The notes beneath the pieces were generated by a model. That model saw nothing but the letters and a program-made list of their open reading frames with translations, was not told where the DNA came from and ran no database searches. From a virus: a stretch of DNA of 37,494 bases. This document shows positions 17,151 to 23,326 of this stretch, piece by piece. The stretch's first letter is position 1, and each line of letters begins with the position of its first letter. Position numbers and translations under genes: made by a program. The stretch is taken from positions 1 through 37,494 of the IMG/VR virus record IMGVR_UViG_3300030103_000216; one strand, written 5' to 3'.

Positions 17151-17179
17151 TTGACAAAAGTTAAGTTAATATGTAATAT
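17151..17179 (+). promoter_or_regulatory. Rightward sigma70 promoter of the Cro-like gene, with tandem half-sites
   Basis: TTGACA (17151-17156), exact 17-nt spacer, TAATAT (17174-17179). The spacer holds GTTAAGTTAAT at 17160-17170, two direct half-sites of the operator, suggesting autoregulation. Its -35 is only 8 bp from the -35 of the divergent leftward promoter, so the two polymerases probably compete. Confidence 0.75.
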
Positions 17180-17213
17180 CATACACATAACATACCATAT
17201 ATAGGCATAGGAA

Positions 17214-17432
17214 ATGGCTGACACATATGAATTAGCAAAGAAGCGTAAAGCTGAAGTCGTAGATAAATACGGTGGCAAAAACCTTGCACGTATGCTGGGT
17301 ATATCACACCCTGCCGTATCAAAATGGCAGGTCATACCACAACTGCGTGCCTATCAAATAGCAGAACTAGGTGACTATGATCTAGGATACCTGCGACCTG
17401 ATTTGCAGATTGCCCCATCACGTGTGGGGTAG
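17214..17432 (+). CDS. Cro-like helix-turn-helix repressor (72 aa)
   Basis: A compact HTH protein. Residues 23-40 (NLARMLGISHPAVSKW) fit the helix-turn-helix of Cro/YdaS-type phage regulators, followed by the typical IP-x-x-RAYQIAEL helix and a short C-terminal tail. It has no protease or multimerisation domain of the CI type. It is transcribed from a promoter carrying half-sites of ATTAAC-N4-GTTAAT and faces the SSB operon promoter carrying a full site, the arrangement of a phage control region. It is the only obvious transcription regulator in the window. AGGA is close to the ATG (spacing about 2), which may give weak translation. Confidence 0.85.
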   Translation: MADTYELAKKRKAEVVDKYGGKNLARMLGISHPAVSKWQVIPQLRAYQIAELGDYDLGYLRPDLQIAPSRVG

Positions 17433-17456
17433 CCCATAAATCATAGGGTAAAAATG

Positions 17457-17490
17457 ACACGTGGGGTGACGTGTGGTTTATTTATTCTTT
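17457..17490 (+). terminator. Possible terminator after the Cro-like gene
   Basis: ACACGT (17457-17462) and ACGTGT (17469-17474) form a 6-bp stem with a 6-nt loop, followed by GGTTTATTTATTCTTT. It lies 25 nt after the stop. The stem is short and the T-tract interrupted, so the call is weak. A second hairpin CCCCA...TGGGG (17413-17429) overlaps the end of the gene. Confidence 0.35.
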
Positions 17491-17558
17491 AGCTCAACCA
17501 TGCGTCACCTATAGCATTGCCATAGTATTGCTATAAATAACTAATGGCATTTGATGCC

Positions 17559-17594
17559 CTTCATCTTCACCTTCACCTTCAACTTCCCCTTCAT
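17559..17594. repeat. Six tandem CTTCAN hexamers (pyrimidine tract)
   Basis: The units are CTTCAT, CTTCAC, CTTCAC, CTTCAA, CTTCCC and CTTCAT. The strand is almost pure pyrimidine over 36 bp and ends 12 bp before a -35 box. Homopyrimidine tracts can melt or form triplexes and are found at some origins; here the role is unknown. Confidence 0.8.
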
Positions 17595-17606
17595 CCCAAG
17601 ATAGTG

Positions 17607-17635
17607 TTGACACACTTAACCTAGTTATGTATATT
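17607..17635 (+). promoter_or_regulatory. Rightward sigma70 promoter of the replication operon
   Basis: TTGACA (17607-17612), exact 17-nt spacer, TATATT (17630-17635). The spacer contains TTAAC-CTA-GTTA (17616-17627), a variant operator with a 3-nt spacer, and the full operator at 17641 covers the predicted start site near 17642. Confidence 0.75.
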
Positions 17636-17640
17636 GAGTT

Positions 17641-17656
17641 ATTAACTAATGTTAAG
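17641..17656. promoter_or_regulatory. Operator 2: ATTAAC-TAAT-GTTAAG
   Basis: One mismatch in the last base of the right arm. It lies 5 bp after the -10 box of the replication promoter, over the predicted transcription start. With the variant site inside the promoter spacer it gives two sites for one promoter. Confidence 0.7.
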
Positions 17657-17671
17657 TGATGGTAGAAACAC

Positions 17672-18064
17672 ATGAGAAAAAGTAAACAGGATGAGCAATC
17701 CCCTGCGTTCCAGTTTTACGCACAGGATTGGATAAGTGACCCTGACCGTATGGTTTTGTCACTTGAGGAACAGGGTGCATATGTACTGCTGTATTGTTAT
17801 TGCTGGCGTGCTTACAAAATACCTAATGATGTAGAGGTGTTGGCAAAGATGTGCAGTACCAGTGAACAAGAAATGGAAATCATAATGAAACACATTTCAC
17901 ATTTGTTCACAGAAAAAGATGGGCACTTGATCTGCATACAAGCAGAAGAAGAACGTAAAGAACAAGAAAAGAACCGCAGACGCAGACAGGAAGCAGGCCG
18001 TAAGGGTGCTGCTGCACGCTGGGGTGATAAGGATGGGGATGATGGTAGTGTTCAATCCGAATAG
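17672..18064 (+). CDS. DUF1376-like replication-associated protein (130 aa)
   Basis: N-terminal SPAFQFYAQDWISDP followed by LSLEEQGAYVLLYCYCW is characteristic of the DUF1376/YdaU family, often found next to phage replication initiators and thought to have a winged-helix-like fold. The C-terminal third is a highly charged helix (EEERKEQEKNRRRRQEAGRK) with an AARWGDKDGDDG tail that could bind DNA. It is the first gene of the replication operon and its end overlaps the primase gene by 23 nt. The precise role, perhaps origin recognition or helicase loading, is not proven. Confidence 0.75.
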   Translation: MRKSKQDEQSPAFQFYAQDWISDPDRMVLSLEEQGAYVLLYCYCWRAYKIPNDVEVLAKMCSTSEQEMEIIMKHISHLFTEKDGHLICIQAEEERKEQEKNRRRRQEAGRKGAAARWGDKDGDDGSVQSE

Positions 18065-18857
18065 TCATTACGCTGTATTCTTACAGGCGTTTGGCAATAC
18101 GCATAGTTTCCAAACATTTGATGACAAGGGAAAGAACAAGTCACTGGTCAAACAGTTTCATGGCAACATTGAAAGTTTTATTGATGAACTGTCATGGCTA
18201 AACAAACGTGGTGCAGGTGTATATTTTACAGTCAATCAGACTGACCTGAAAGGTAGGACAACAGCCAATGTTAATCGTGTGCGGTCTGTCTTTATAGATT
18301 TAGACGGTGCACCACTGCCTGATAAGTTTGACCTTGAACCACATTTTATCTTGGAAACATCACCAAAGAAATACCACGTGTATTGGCTGGTGTATGAAAT
18401 GCCATTGCCTACGTTTACATTGTATCAACAAGCGTTGGCTAAAAAATTTAATAGTGATGACAAAGTAAAAGACCTGCCACGTGTGATGCGTGTTGCTGGT
18501 TTTTATCACAACAAACGTGAACCTTATCCAATAAAGATAAGGCACATGACAGATCCAACACCCTATGACATGGATGAAATACGTGACCAGCTTGGCTTGC
18601 AAAGGCCACAGCCACGTAGGTTTGTTGCACGTGCACCAGTAACTTTCCAAGGTGCATACGCAGGTAGCAAACCATACGGTGCAAGTGGTGGTGACAGACA
18701 TGAACAATTAGTACGCATGATTATCAGCATACGTAAGCGTGGTGAAAGTATTGAGTACGCAACAGAAGAAGCAATCAAGTTTGCTGATGCGTGTCAACCA
18801 CCTGAAAGCAGAAGCGAAGCTGTGTTCCAAGTGCGTGACATTTACAACAGGTATTGA
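18042..18857 (+). CDS. RepB-type DNA primase (archaeo-eukaryotic primase-like), 271 aa
   Basis: Residues from the start MVVFNPNSHYAVF: FIDLDG at 84-89 supplies the acidic pair D86/D88, SPKKYHVYW at 107-115 supplies the conserved His112, and DLPRVMRVAGF at 144-154 follows. This is the motif order of RepB/RepB' primases of plasmids and phages (PF16793-like). It would lay primers for host DNA polymerase. The start is chosen at 18042 because AGGA lies 8 nt upstream; ATGs at 18033 and 18039 are also in frame. It overlaps the DUF1376-like gene and is followed immediately by the helicase. The C-terminal segment (residues about 215-271) is helical and may be a regulatory or helicase-contact domain. 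Confidence 0.82.
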   Translation: MVVFNPNSHYAVFLQAFGNTHSFQTFDDKGKNKSLVKQFHGNIESFIDELSWLNKRGAGVYFTVNQTDLKGRTTANVNRVRSVFIDLDGAPLPDKFDLEPHFILETSPKKYHVYWLVYEMPLPTFTLYQQALAKKFNSDDKVKDLPRVMRVAGFYHNKREPYPIKIRHMTDPTPYDMDEIRDQLGLQRPQPRRFVARAPVTFQGAYAGSKPYGASGGDRHEQLVRMIISIRKRGESIEYATEEAIKFADACQPPESRSEAVFQVRDIYNRY

Positions 18858-18859
18858 TT

Positions 18860-20344
18860 ATGAAACTACGTGATTACCAGCTTATTGCTGTAGAAAAAAT
18901 TAGACAAAGTTTTCGTAACGGAAACAAAAGAGTGCTGCTTGTTGCACCAACAGGTAGCGGTAAGACTGTGATTGCAAGCCACATGATTAAAATGGCACAG
19001 CTAAAGCACAAAGGCAGCTTGTTTGTGGCACATAGGCGTGAACTGGTCATGCAATGCAGCAATAAACTAGCAGATTTTGAAGTAAACCACGGCATTATGA
19101 TGGCTGGTAAATCTGCAAACAGCATGGCAACCACACAAGTAGCAAGCATACAAACGTTTCATGCACGCAAAGATGGCGATTACTTTATCAAACCAAAGGG
19201 TGACCTGATTATGCTGGATGAAGCACACAGGTCTGCATCTAAAACTTTCAAAGATTTGATAGACGATTACCCTGACGCATATGTCATTGGCTTGACTGCT
19301 ACACCATGCAGGGCTGATGGCAAAGGATTGGGTGCTGTCTATGATGATCTTGTAGAATGTGCATCAATCAAAGAACTGACTGACCAAGGCTACCTTGTAC
19401 CAAACAATATTGTAGCACCAACTATGCCTGACTTAGAAGGCTTGAAGATTGTAGCTGGTGATTATGAAAAGCGTGGCCTGTCAAAGCGTATGAACCAACC
19501 TAAACTTGTGGGTGATTTGGTTACACATTGGAAACGACATGGACAACACAGACCAACCGTTGTGTTTGCTGTTTCGATTGCACATAGCAAGTACATTGCC
19601 AACATCTTTAATCAAAACGGCATACCTGCTGGTCACATTGATGGTGATATGCCTGAAATAGAACGTGAACAGGTGTTGAGTGACTTGCACACTGGCAAAA
19701 TAAAAGTGTTGTCAAACTGTCAAGTGCTCACTGAAGGCTGGGATGAACCAAAGGTATCATGTGTGATACTGGCACGACCAACAAAATCATATGCCATGTA
19801 TTTGCAAATGGTAGGCCGTAGCTTACGACCATTCACAGGCAAACAGGACACGCTAATCATTGACCATGCTGGTTGTGTGTATGAGCATGGCTTTCCTGAA
19901 GATGTGCCTGAATGGGAACTAACAGAAAACAGAATACAATCACCACGACAAAAGAAAAGCGAACCGATTGAGAAACAACCTTGGACGTGTTTGCAATGTG
20001 ACCATGTTTATAAGCCTGTGCGTGGTGACATATCGTGCCCTGTCTGTGGCTTTACACCAACAAAGAAAGAAAAGCAGGTGCTAATCAAACAAGGCAGGCT
20101 TGTTGAGTTAGAAAAAGAAAAGATTACACCACAGCACAAGTTAGATTTTTTGGCACAGCTTATCTATCACGCTAGGCAAAGGGGCTACAAAGAAGGGTGG
20201 GCAAGCTGGACATTCAAAGAAAAGTTTGGGCATTTTCCGCATACAAAGCGTGTGATGCCAAAGCCTGTGGGTGATGAGGTCAATGGCTTTCTTCATCATC
20301 TGCGTATTAAAAAAGCCAAACGGAAGGTAAACGCATATGAGTGA
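18860..20344 (+). CDS. Superfamily 2 DEAH-box helicase with C-terminal zinc ribbon
   Basis: 494 residues from the ATG MKLRDYQ; a TTG 6 nt upstream overlaps the primase stop and is less likely. Motifs: Q-like LRDYQ at 3-7, Walker A APTGSGKT at 29-36, DEAH at 120-123, GLTATP near 145, and motif VI QMVGRSLRP near 320. A CLQC ... CPVCG pair near 375-395 forms a zinc ribbon, as in many phage replicative or repair SF2 helicases. It resembles the RAD25/UvsW-like phage helicases more than a hexameric DnaB. Probable role is origin opening, fork restart or recombination-dependent replication alongside the primase. The next gene starts at the helicase stop region with an 8-nt overlap. Confidence 0.92.
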   Translation: MKLRDYQLIAVEKIRQSFRNGNKRVLLVAPTGSGKTVIASHMIKMAQLKHKGSLFVAHRRELVMQCSNKLADFEVNHGIMMAGKSANSMATTQVASIQTFHARKDGDYFIKPKGDLIMLDEAHRSASKTFKDLIDDYPDAYVIGLTATPCRADGKGLGAVYDDLVECASIKELTDQGYLVPNNIVAPTMPDLEGLKIVAGDYEKRGLSKRMNQPKLVGDLVTHWKRHGQHRPTVVFAVSIAHSKYIANIFNQNGIPAGHIDGDMPEIEREQVLSDLHTGKIKVLSNCQVLTEGWDEPKVSCVILARPTKSYAMYLQMVGRSLRPFTGKQDTLIIDHAGCVYEHGFPEDVPEWELTENRIQSPRQKKSEPIEKQPWTCLQCDHVYKPVRGDISCPVCGFTPTKKEKQVLIKQGRLVELEKEKITPQHKLDFLAQLIYHARQRGYKEGWASWTFKEKFGHFPHTKRVMPKPVGDEVNGFLHHLRIKKAKRKVNAYE

Positions 20345-20687
20345 AGAACAGTTAGAACAGCGTATGCATAGTCTGCGTGAAGTGGGCATGAAACACGCTG
20401 AAGCAAAGGAAAAGCTAACCAAACTAGATTACAGCAGGCAGATCTTGCTTGCTACATTGATGAAAGAAAAGCTGGTTGATGATCCTGTTGCAAACAAAAC
20501 ATCAGCAGCACAAGAACGTGAAGCACGTGCTGACAAACGTTACATTGACCACATTGATGCATTGGCACAGGCTACAGGTGAAGAAGCAAAGTGGGCATGG
20601 GAAAAAAAGATTGTAGAAATAAACTTTGAACGTTGGAAAACTGATATGATAAATCAAACAATAGAAAAGAAAAAGTATGGTGCGTAA
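20337..20687 (+). CDS. Hypothetical helical protein of the replication operon (116 aa)
   Basis: Almost entirely predicted alpha-helix, with heptad-like charged segments (QLEQRMHSLREVGMKHAEA; then AQEREARADKRYIDHI and KKIVEINFERWKTDMI). No catalytic motif, membrane span or Cys is visible. It overlaps the helicase end by 8 nt and the Ref-like gene by 11 nt, so it is almost certainly translated with them. Similar small proteins sit beside helicases in marine phages; the role is unknown. Confidence 0.7.
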   Translation: MSEEQLEQRMHSLREVGMKHAEAKEKLTKLDYSRQILLATLMKEKLVDDPVANKTSAAQEREARADKRYIDHIDALAQATGEEAKWAWEKKIVEINFERWKTDMINQTIEKKKYGA

Positions 20688-21033
20688 CAAGACAACAAAA
20701 GAAAAGAAACACATGGATAGCGTGGCAAGGCTGGGATGCATAGCTTGTCGCCTGCTTGGTCATTACGATAGCCCTGCTGAACTGCATCACATCAAGCATC
20801 AAACAGGCATGGGCAGGCGTTCATCACACTTTGAAGTTATACCGTTGTGCTACACGCATCATCGTGGTTCGTTTGGCTATCACAACAGCCCTGCTGAATT
20901 TGAAGGTAACTACGGCACACAAAAAGAACTGCTGGCAATGACGCTGAAGTGGTTAGCCGTTGATGGATGTAGCTGTGGTTGCACAGAAAAGAAGGGGAAA
21001 CAGGCTGACCCATTTCCCCCCCTCTATGAGTGA
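20677..21033 (+). CDS. Ref-like HNH nuclease / recombination protein (118 aa)
   Basis: Zinc and HNH features in order: C21-x2-C24, H37-H38 (AELHHIKHQTG), C58-x2-H61-H62 (IPLCYTHHRGSFGYH) and H69, then FEGNYGTQKELL. This is the pattern of the RecA-dependent nuclease Ref of phage P1 and its phage relatives (DUF968/Ref-like). It could resolve recombination intermediates or cut DNA at RecA-bound loops. The C-terminus has an extra CSCGCTEKK tail. An alternative start is the ATG at 20713 (MDSVARLGC). It is the last large gene of the replication operon. Confidence 0.85.
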   Translation: MVRNKTTKEKKHMDSVARLGCIACRLLGHYDSPAELHHIKHQTGMGRRSSHFEVIPLCYTHHRGSFGYHNSPAEFEGNYGTQKELLAMTLKWLAVDGCSCGCTEKKGKQADPFPPLYE

Positions 21034-21045
21034 TAAGGTAGAAGT

Positions 21046-21133
21046 TTGGTGGTGACTAGCGAAGGTTACATCACTAATGAAGCCATCTGGTCAGATACAA
21101 CAACAGTCCTGAACGAGCCTAGCCACCGACCAA
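21046..21133 (+). ncRNA. Candidate structured RNA with a long closing stem
   Basis: TTGGT-GGTG-A-CTAG (21046-21059) pairs with CTAG-C-CACC-G-ACCAA (21119-21133): 13 base pairs with one mismatch and one bulged G, enclosing about 59 nt that can fold further. There is no T-tract on either side, so it is not a standard terminator. It lies in the gap between convergent operons (21034-21159). No known RNA family is recognised. Confidence 0.35.
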
Positions 21134-21141
21134 CACCATAA
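21046..21141 (+). CDS. Possible 31-aa protein at the end of the replication operon
   Basis: Begins at TTG 21046 (or GTG 21049), with AAGG 7-10 nt upstream, 12 nt after the Ref-like gene stop, and runs to TAA. The product is protein-like in composition (VTSEGYITNEAIWSDTTTVL) but short, and an open frame of this length is not unlikely by chance. The same DNA forms a long inverted repeat, so a structured RNA is the competing interpretation. Confidence 0.3.
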   Translation: MVVTSEGYITNEAIWSDTTTVLNEPSHRPTP

Positions 21142-21159
21142 CTACCACTCACAAACTTG

Positions 21160-21330
21160 TCAAATCTTATCGCTTTTGTAGCAATCCCATGCCCACCATG
21201 CAAACCACACGGCAACAAAAAAGACTGCAAGACTGCCGACATATGGCGTAGGTATCATCACCTGTAGCTGCCATATGCCAAACATTAACAACAAAAGACT
21301 TACAGACCATTTGAATATAAGCATTTTCAT
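21160..21330 (-). CDS. Small membrane protein with two spans (56 aa)
   Basis: Found by reading the - strand after the 67-aa gene: starts MKMLIFKWSVSLLLLMFGIW, then a short polar loop and a second aromatic-rich span (SLAVFFVAVWFAWWAWDC) and a YKSDKI end. The ATG overlaps the upstream stop as ATGA, typical of a real coupled gene. Last gene of the leftward six-gene operon. Tryptophan-rich small membrane proteins of phages may act on the host envelope or in superinfection control, but no function can be assigned. Confidence 0.65.
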   Translation of the reverse strand: MKMLIFKWSVSLLLLMFGIWQLQVMIPTPYVGSLAVFFVAVWFAWWAWDCYKSDKI

Positions 21331-21530
21331 TTTGTTGTGTTCCTATAGTTTTTCCAATCCTGTACGGACTGTTCTAACGCTTTGTTGATAGCTTCATAAA
21401 CGTGCTGGTCATTGTTCTTCATGTAAATTAGCAAGTCTGCACGCTGTGCAGGGGATAAATCACGCTGTTCATTAGCTATACTTTCTATCCACCTGCGATC
21501 AATGACGATCAATTTTTCATTGTGCGTCAT
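21327..21530 (-). CDS. Hypothetical small helical protein (67 aa)
   Basis: Start taken at the ATG giving MTHNEKLIVIDRRWIES, with AAGGG 10 nt upstream; a TTG two codons earlier is also possible. Contains an LSPAQRADLLIYMKN helix and an amphipathic C-terminal helix. No recognised motif. It overlaps the preceding gene by 14 nt and the following membrane protein by 4 nt. Confidence 0.65.
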   Translation of the reverse strand: MTHNEKLIVIDRRWIESIANEQRDLSPAQRADLLIYMKNNDQHVYEAINKALEQSVQDWKNYRNTTK

Positions 21531-22017
21531 GCTCAATTATCCCTTCTTCCTCATCTTTCTTTGCATTAAATGCACCAGCCATACGGTGCACTGCTTCAAC
21601 GCTAAAACCGCCAACGTTCCATTCTTTTATGTGGTCAAGTGGCAGACCGTCAGTGCCGTTGTACGCATAACCGTTCTTCCAGTTATACAGCGTTGCAATC
21701 GTGCCATCTTCAAACTCAAACGACCATTCAACATCAATCTTATTTTCTAAGTCTGTTGGTTGCCATTTGTAATGTGGTTCACCAAACGCTTTAACTATCT
21801 CATCATAAGGCATTTCCAATTTGCCTTGCAGGTGTGTGCCTGCTGTCTTTGTTGTTCGTTTCATGTCCTTTCCTTCCAAGTAATGTTTATCTTGTAAGCC
21901 AAAGGCCAGCATTGATGCCAGCCTTTCTGCTTTTGTTGGTAACCAAGTGACAAGCTGGCTTGCTAAATTATCAAGCTGTTCATCACTCATGTTGGCAAAA
22001 TCCCACTGCTTACGCAT
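21517..22017 (-). CDS. Conserved hypothetical protein with a beta-rich FEDGTIATLYNWK domain (166 aa)
   Basis: The N-terminal helix (DEQLDNLASQLVTWLP) is followed, from about residue 65, by a domain with GTHLQGKLEMPYDEIVKAFGEP, then WSFEFEDGTIATLYNWKNG and a WNVGGFSVEAVHRM ending. This domain recurs in phage and bacterial hypothetical proteins (recalled, no search done) with unknown function. Start chosen at ATG 22017, giving an 8-nt overlap with the upstream gene; ATGs at 22029 and 22056 would overlap more. The C-terminus is acidic (KKDEEEGIIEHDAQ). Confidence 0.7.
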   Translation of the reverse strand: MRKQWDFANMSDEQLDNLASQLVTWLPTKAERLASMLAFGLQDKHYLEGKDMKRTTKTAGTHLQGKLEMPYDEIVKAFGEPHYKWQPTDLENKIDVEWSFEFEDGTIATLYNWKNGYAYNGTDGLPLDHIKEWNVGGFSVEAVHRMAGAFNAKKDEEEGIIEHDAQ

Positions 22018-22351
22018 ACCTGTCACCATATGCCCTGTGCCGTGGGTTGCCCACATGACTAGGCTTGATAATCGTGTGACTTATCACACCATCAGCCCAT
22101 TCATGTTCTTTGTCTATGTACTGCTGCACTATCGTAGGCACAGCAGGCAGCATTGACGGATTGCTAGACCATCCAAACCCATCACAGTCACGACCTTCAG
22201 CATAGATGCAAATAAACCCTGCTTCAGCTTTTGCCTTGATGCTGTTCACAAAGCGTTGTTTGCGTGCAAGTGGGTCATCAGACTGCGTGTGTTTGACGTG
22301 GTTTTTCATCAAGCGTCTAACTTGGTGTTGCCATGTTGGTTTATTATCCAT
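22010..22351 (-). CDS. Hypothetical protein (113 aa)
   Basis: Start set at MDNKPTWQHQVRRL because that ATG overlaps the upstream stop by one base (TAATG), a pattern repeated in this operon; a longer frame upstream lies inside the preceding membrane-protein gene. Basic N-terminal helix, then an ICIYAEGRDCDGFGWSSN segment containing a Cys and several Gly, and a C-terminal half with a TIVQQYIDKEHEW helix. No family recognised. Confidence 0.65.
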   Translation of the reverse strand: MDNKPTWQHQVRRLMKNHVKHTQSDDPLARKQRFVNSIKAKAEAGFICIYAEGRDCDGFGWSSNPSMLPAVPTIVQQYIDKEHEWADGVISHTIIKPSHVGNPRHRAYGDRYA

Positions 22352-22515
22352 TATCTGCCCCCCATCATCATAGGCCACCAAAAAATAACAGTGCCACCAA
22401 AACCAAGAACCAAGGGCACGAACAGTCCGTTGACGTGTTGAAACCCTGTGACTGCAAGACCCAATGACGCAAGCTGCATCATTAGGCCAAGCACCATCGC
22501 AAAAACGGTAGCCAT
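22351..22515 (-). CDS. Small hydrophobic membrane protein (54 aa)
   Basis: Reads MATVFAMVLGLMMQLASLGL, then a short polar QHVNG loop and a second span (LFVPLVLGFGGTVIFWWP) ending MMMGGR. The ATG overlaps the upstream stop by one base and its stop overlaps the downstream ATG by one base (TAATG on both sides), strong context support for a real gene despite its size. A helical hairpin in the inner membrane is predicted. Role unknown. Confidence 0.7.
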   Translation of the reverse strand: MATVFAMVLGLMMQLASLGLAVTGFQHVNGLFVPLVLGFGGTVIFWWPMMMGGR

Positions 22516-22829
22516 TACGCTACCGCCTTCAAGTTATTAGCCAAGATAAGAAATGCCTTGCTAGGGTCACTGTTTACGTTGCCAACCTGATTTAATATGT
22601 TTTGGTCAATCTGTGGCACTTTCTTTACATCTTCCACAGCCCATTCAGCACGCAAATAAGCGTTAATGTGCTTTGATGTTGTCACGCTGTGATATTCGTC
22701 AGTTTTAAAAACAGTATCACCGCACTTGCCAGCGACTACAGTTGTATAAGAGAAAAACAATTCAATAGGCTGACCATCTACTGACCAGCTAATGATTGTT
22801 TGATTGCTTCCGTATTGTTGTACTTTCAT
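22515..22829 (-). CDS. Conserved phage hypothetical, SYxTxVA...TTSKHIN type (104 aa)
   Basis: Start at MKVQQYGSNQTIISW, because GGAAGG sits 7 nt upstream; an in-frame ATG five codons earlier is less suitable. It contains FFSYTTVVAGKCGDTVF and YHSVTTSKHINAYL, a combination seen in small phage proteins I recall as a DUF of unknown function. First gene of the leftward small-gene operon, directly downstream of a promoter with an operator at its start site, so it is probably made early. Confidence 0.7.
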   Translation of the reverse strand: MKVQQYGSNQTIISWSVDGQPIELFFSYTTVVAGKCGDTVFKTDEYHSVTTSKHINAYLRAEWAVEDVKKVPQIDQNILNQVGNVNSDPSKAFLILANNLKAVA

Positions 22830-22850
22830 CGTTCTACCTTCCATTTATTG

Positions 22851-22866
22851 ATTAACGTAGGTTAAT
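22851..22866. promoter_or_regulatory. Operator 3: ATTAAC-GTAG-GTTAAT
   Basis: Perfect arms. It overlaps the -10 end and the predicted start of the leftward small-gene promoter. The adjoining GTTAATATTAAC (22861-22872) is a perfect 12-bp palindrome made of the same half-sites, so two dimers could bind side by side. Confidence 0.75.
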
Positions 22867-22892
22867 ATTAACACAATATAATTGACTGTCAA
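22865..22892 (-). promoter_or_regulatory. Leftward promoter of the six-gene small-protein operon
   Basis: Leftward TTGACA (22892-22887), 16-nt spacer, TAATAT (22870-22865). The -35 box shares base 22887 with the -35 of the rightward terminase promoter, so both cannot be occupied together. Confidence 0.7.
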
Positions 22893-22909
22893 CCACTTTA
22901 GGTTATAAT
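22882..22909 (+). promoter_or_regulatory. Rightward promoter of the small terminase gene
   Basis: TTGACT (22882-22887), 16-nt spacer, consensus TATAAT (22904-22909). The next gene's ATG begins at 22916, so the predicted +1 is at or beside the start codon. An AACC-N6-GGTT repeat (22891-22904) in the spacer resembles degenerate operator half-sites. Confidence 0.72.
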
Positions 22910-22915
22910 GAGCAT

Positions 22916-23326
22916 ATGATTACTAAAACCCTTACAGACAAACAAAAAGCGTTTGTTGAAAACTTTAGTCAGACTGGCAATGCCACACAGTCAGCGATCA
23001 AGGCTGGCTACAGTAAAGCCACAGCAGAACAACAAGGCTACAACCTCAAGCAGCAACTATCCCATGAGATAGACACAGAAACAAAAAAGCTACTTGGGTC
23101 AGTCGTACCGTTGGCAATCGAAAAGCTAACCAAGCTGGTCAATGATGACAAGATAAGCCCTGCGGTCAGGCTAGGTGCAATCAATAGCATCTTAGACCGT
23201 ACAGGCTATCAGACTGTTCACAAGGTTGAGGACGTAACCAAGCAGCGAACAGATGAAGAACTGCAAACAGAACTGCAACACCTATTAAATGGGCTGGGGT
23301 CTAGTGATAAAGACACACAGCATTAA
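22916..23326 (+). CDS. Terminase small subunit (136 aa)
   Basis: Starts MITKTLTDKQKAFVENFSQTGN, then TQSAIKAGYSKATAEQQGYNL, the typical N-terminal HTH (terminase_2-like, PF03592) that recognises packaging DNA. A central helix (IEKLTKLVNDDKISPAVRLGAINSILDRTGY) forms the oligomerisation part. The C-terminus is acidic and disordered. No Shine-Dalgarno sequence fits, and the -10 box is only 6 nt before the ATG, so a leaderless message is likely. It is followed by 390 bp of non-coding, GC-rich DNA before the next packaging genes. Confidence 0.9.
   Translation: MITKTLTDKQKAFVENFSQTGNATQSAIKAGYSKATAEQQGYNLKQQLSHEIDTETKKLLGSVVPLAIEKLTKLVNDDKISPAVRLGAINSILDRTGYQTVHKVEDVTKQRTDEELQTELQHLLNGLGSSDKDTQH

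Larger units (their letters stand above)
17433..17606. other. Non-coding region with repeats; candidate replication origin
   Basis: No convincing gene. It contains the hairpins above; a direct repeat ATAG(C/T)ATTGC at 17511-17520 and 17522-17531; a hairpin GGCAT-ttg-ATGCC at 17546-17558; and six tandem CTTCAN-type hexamers (17559-17594) making a 36-bp pyrimidine tract on the + strand. It sits between the SSB/repressor genes and the primase-helicase genes, where an origin would be expected in a phage lacking its own polymerase. Origin function is inference. Confidence 0.4.

Noticed and set aside
21046-21133. tRNA
   Set aside because: No TTCGA loop, no 7-bp acceptor or anticodon stem of standard form; the closing stem is too long.
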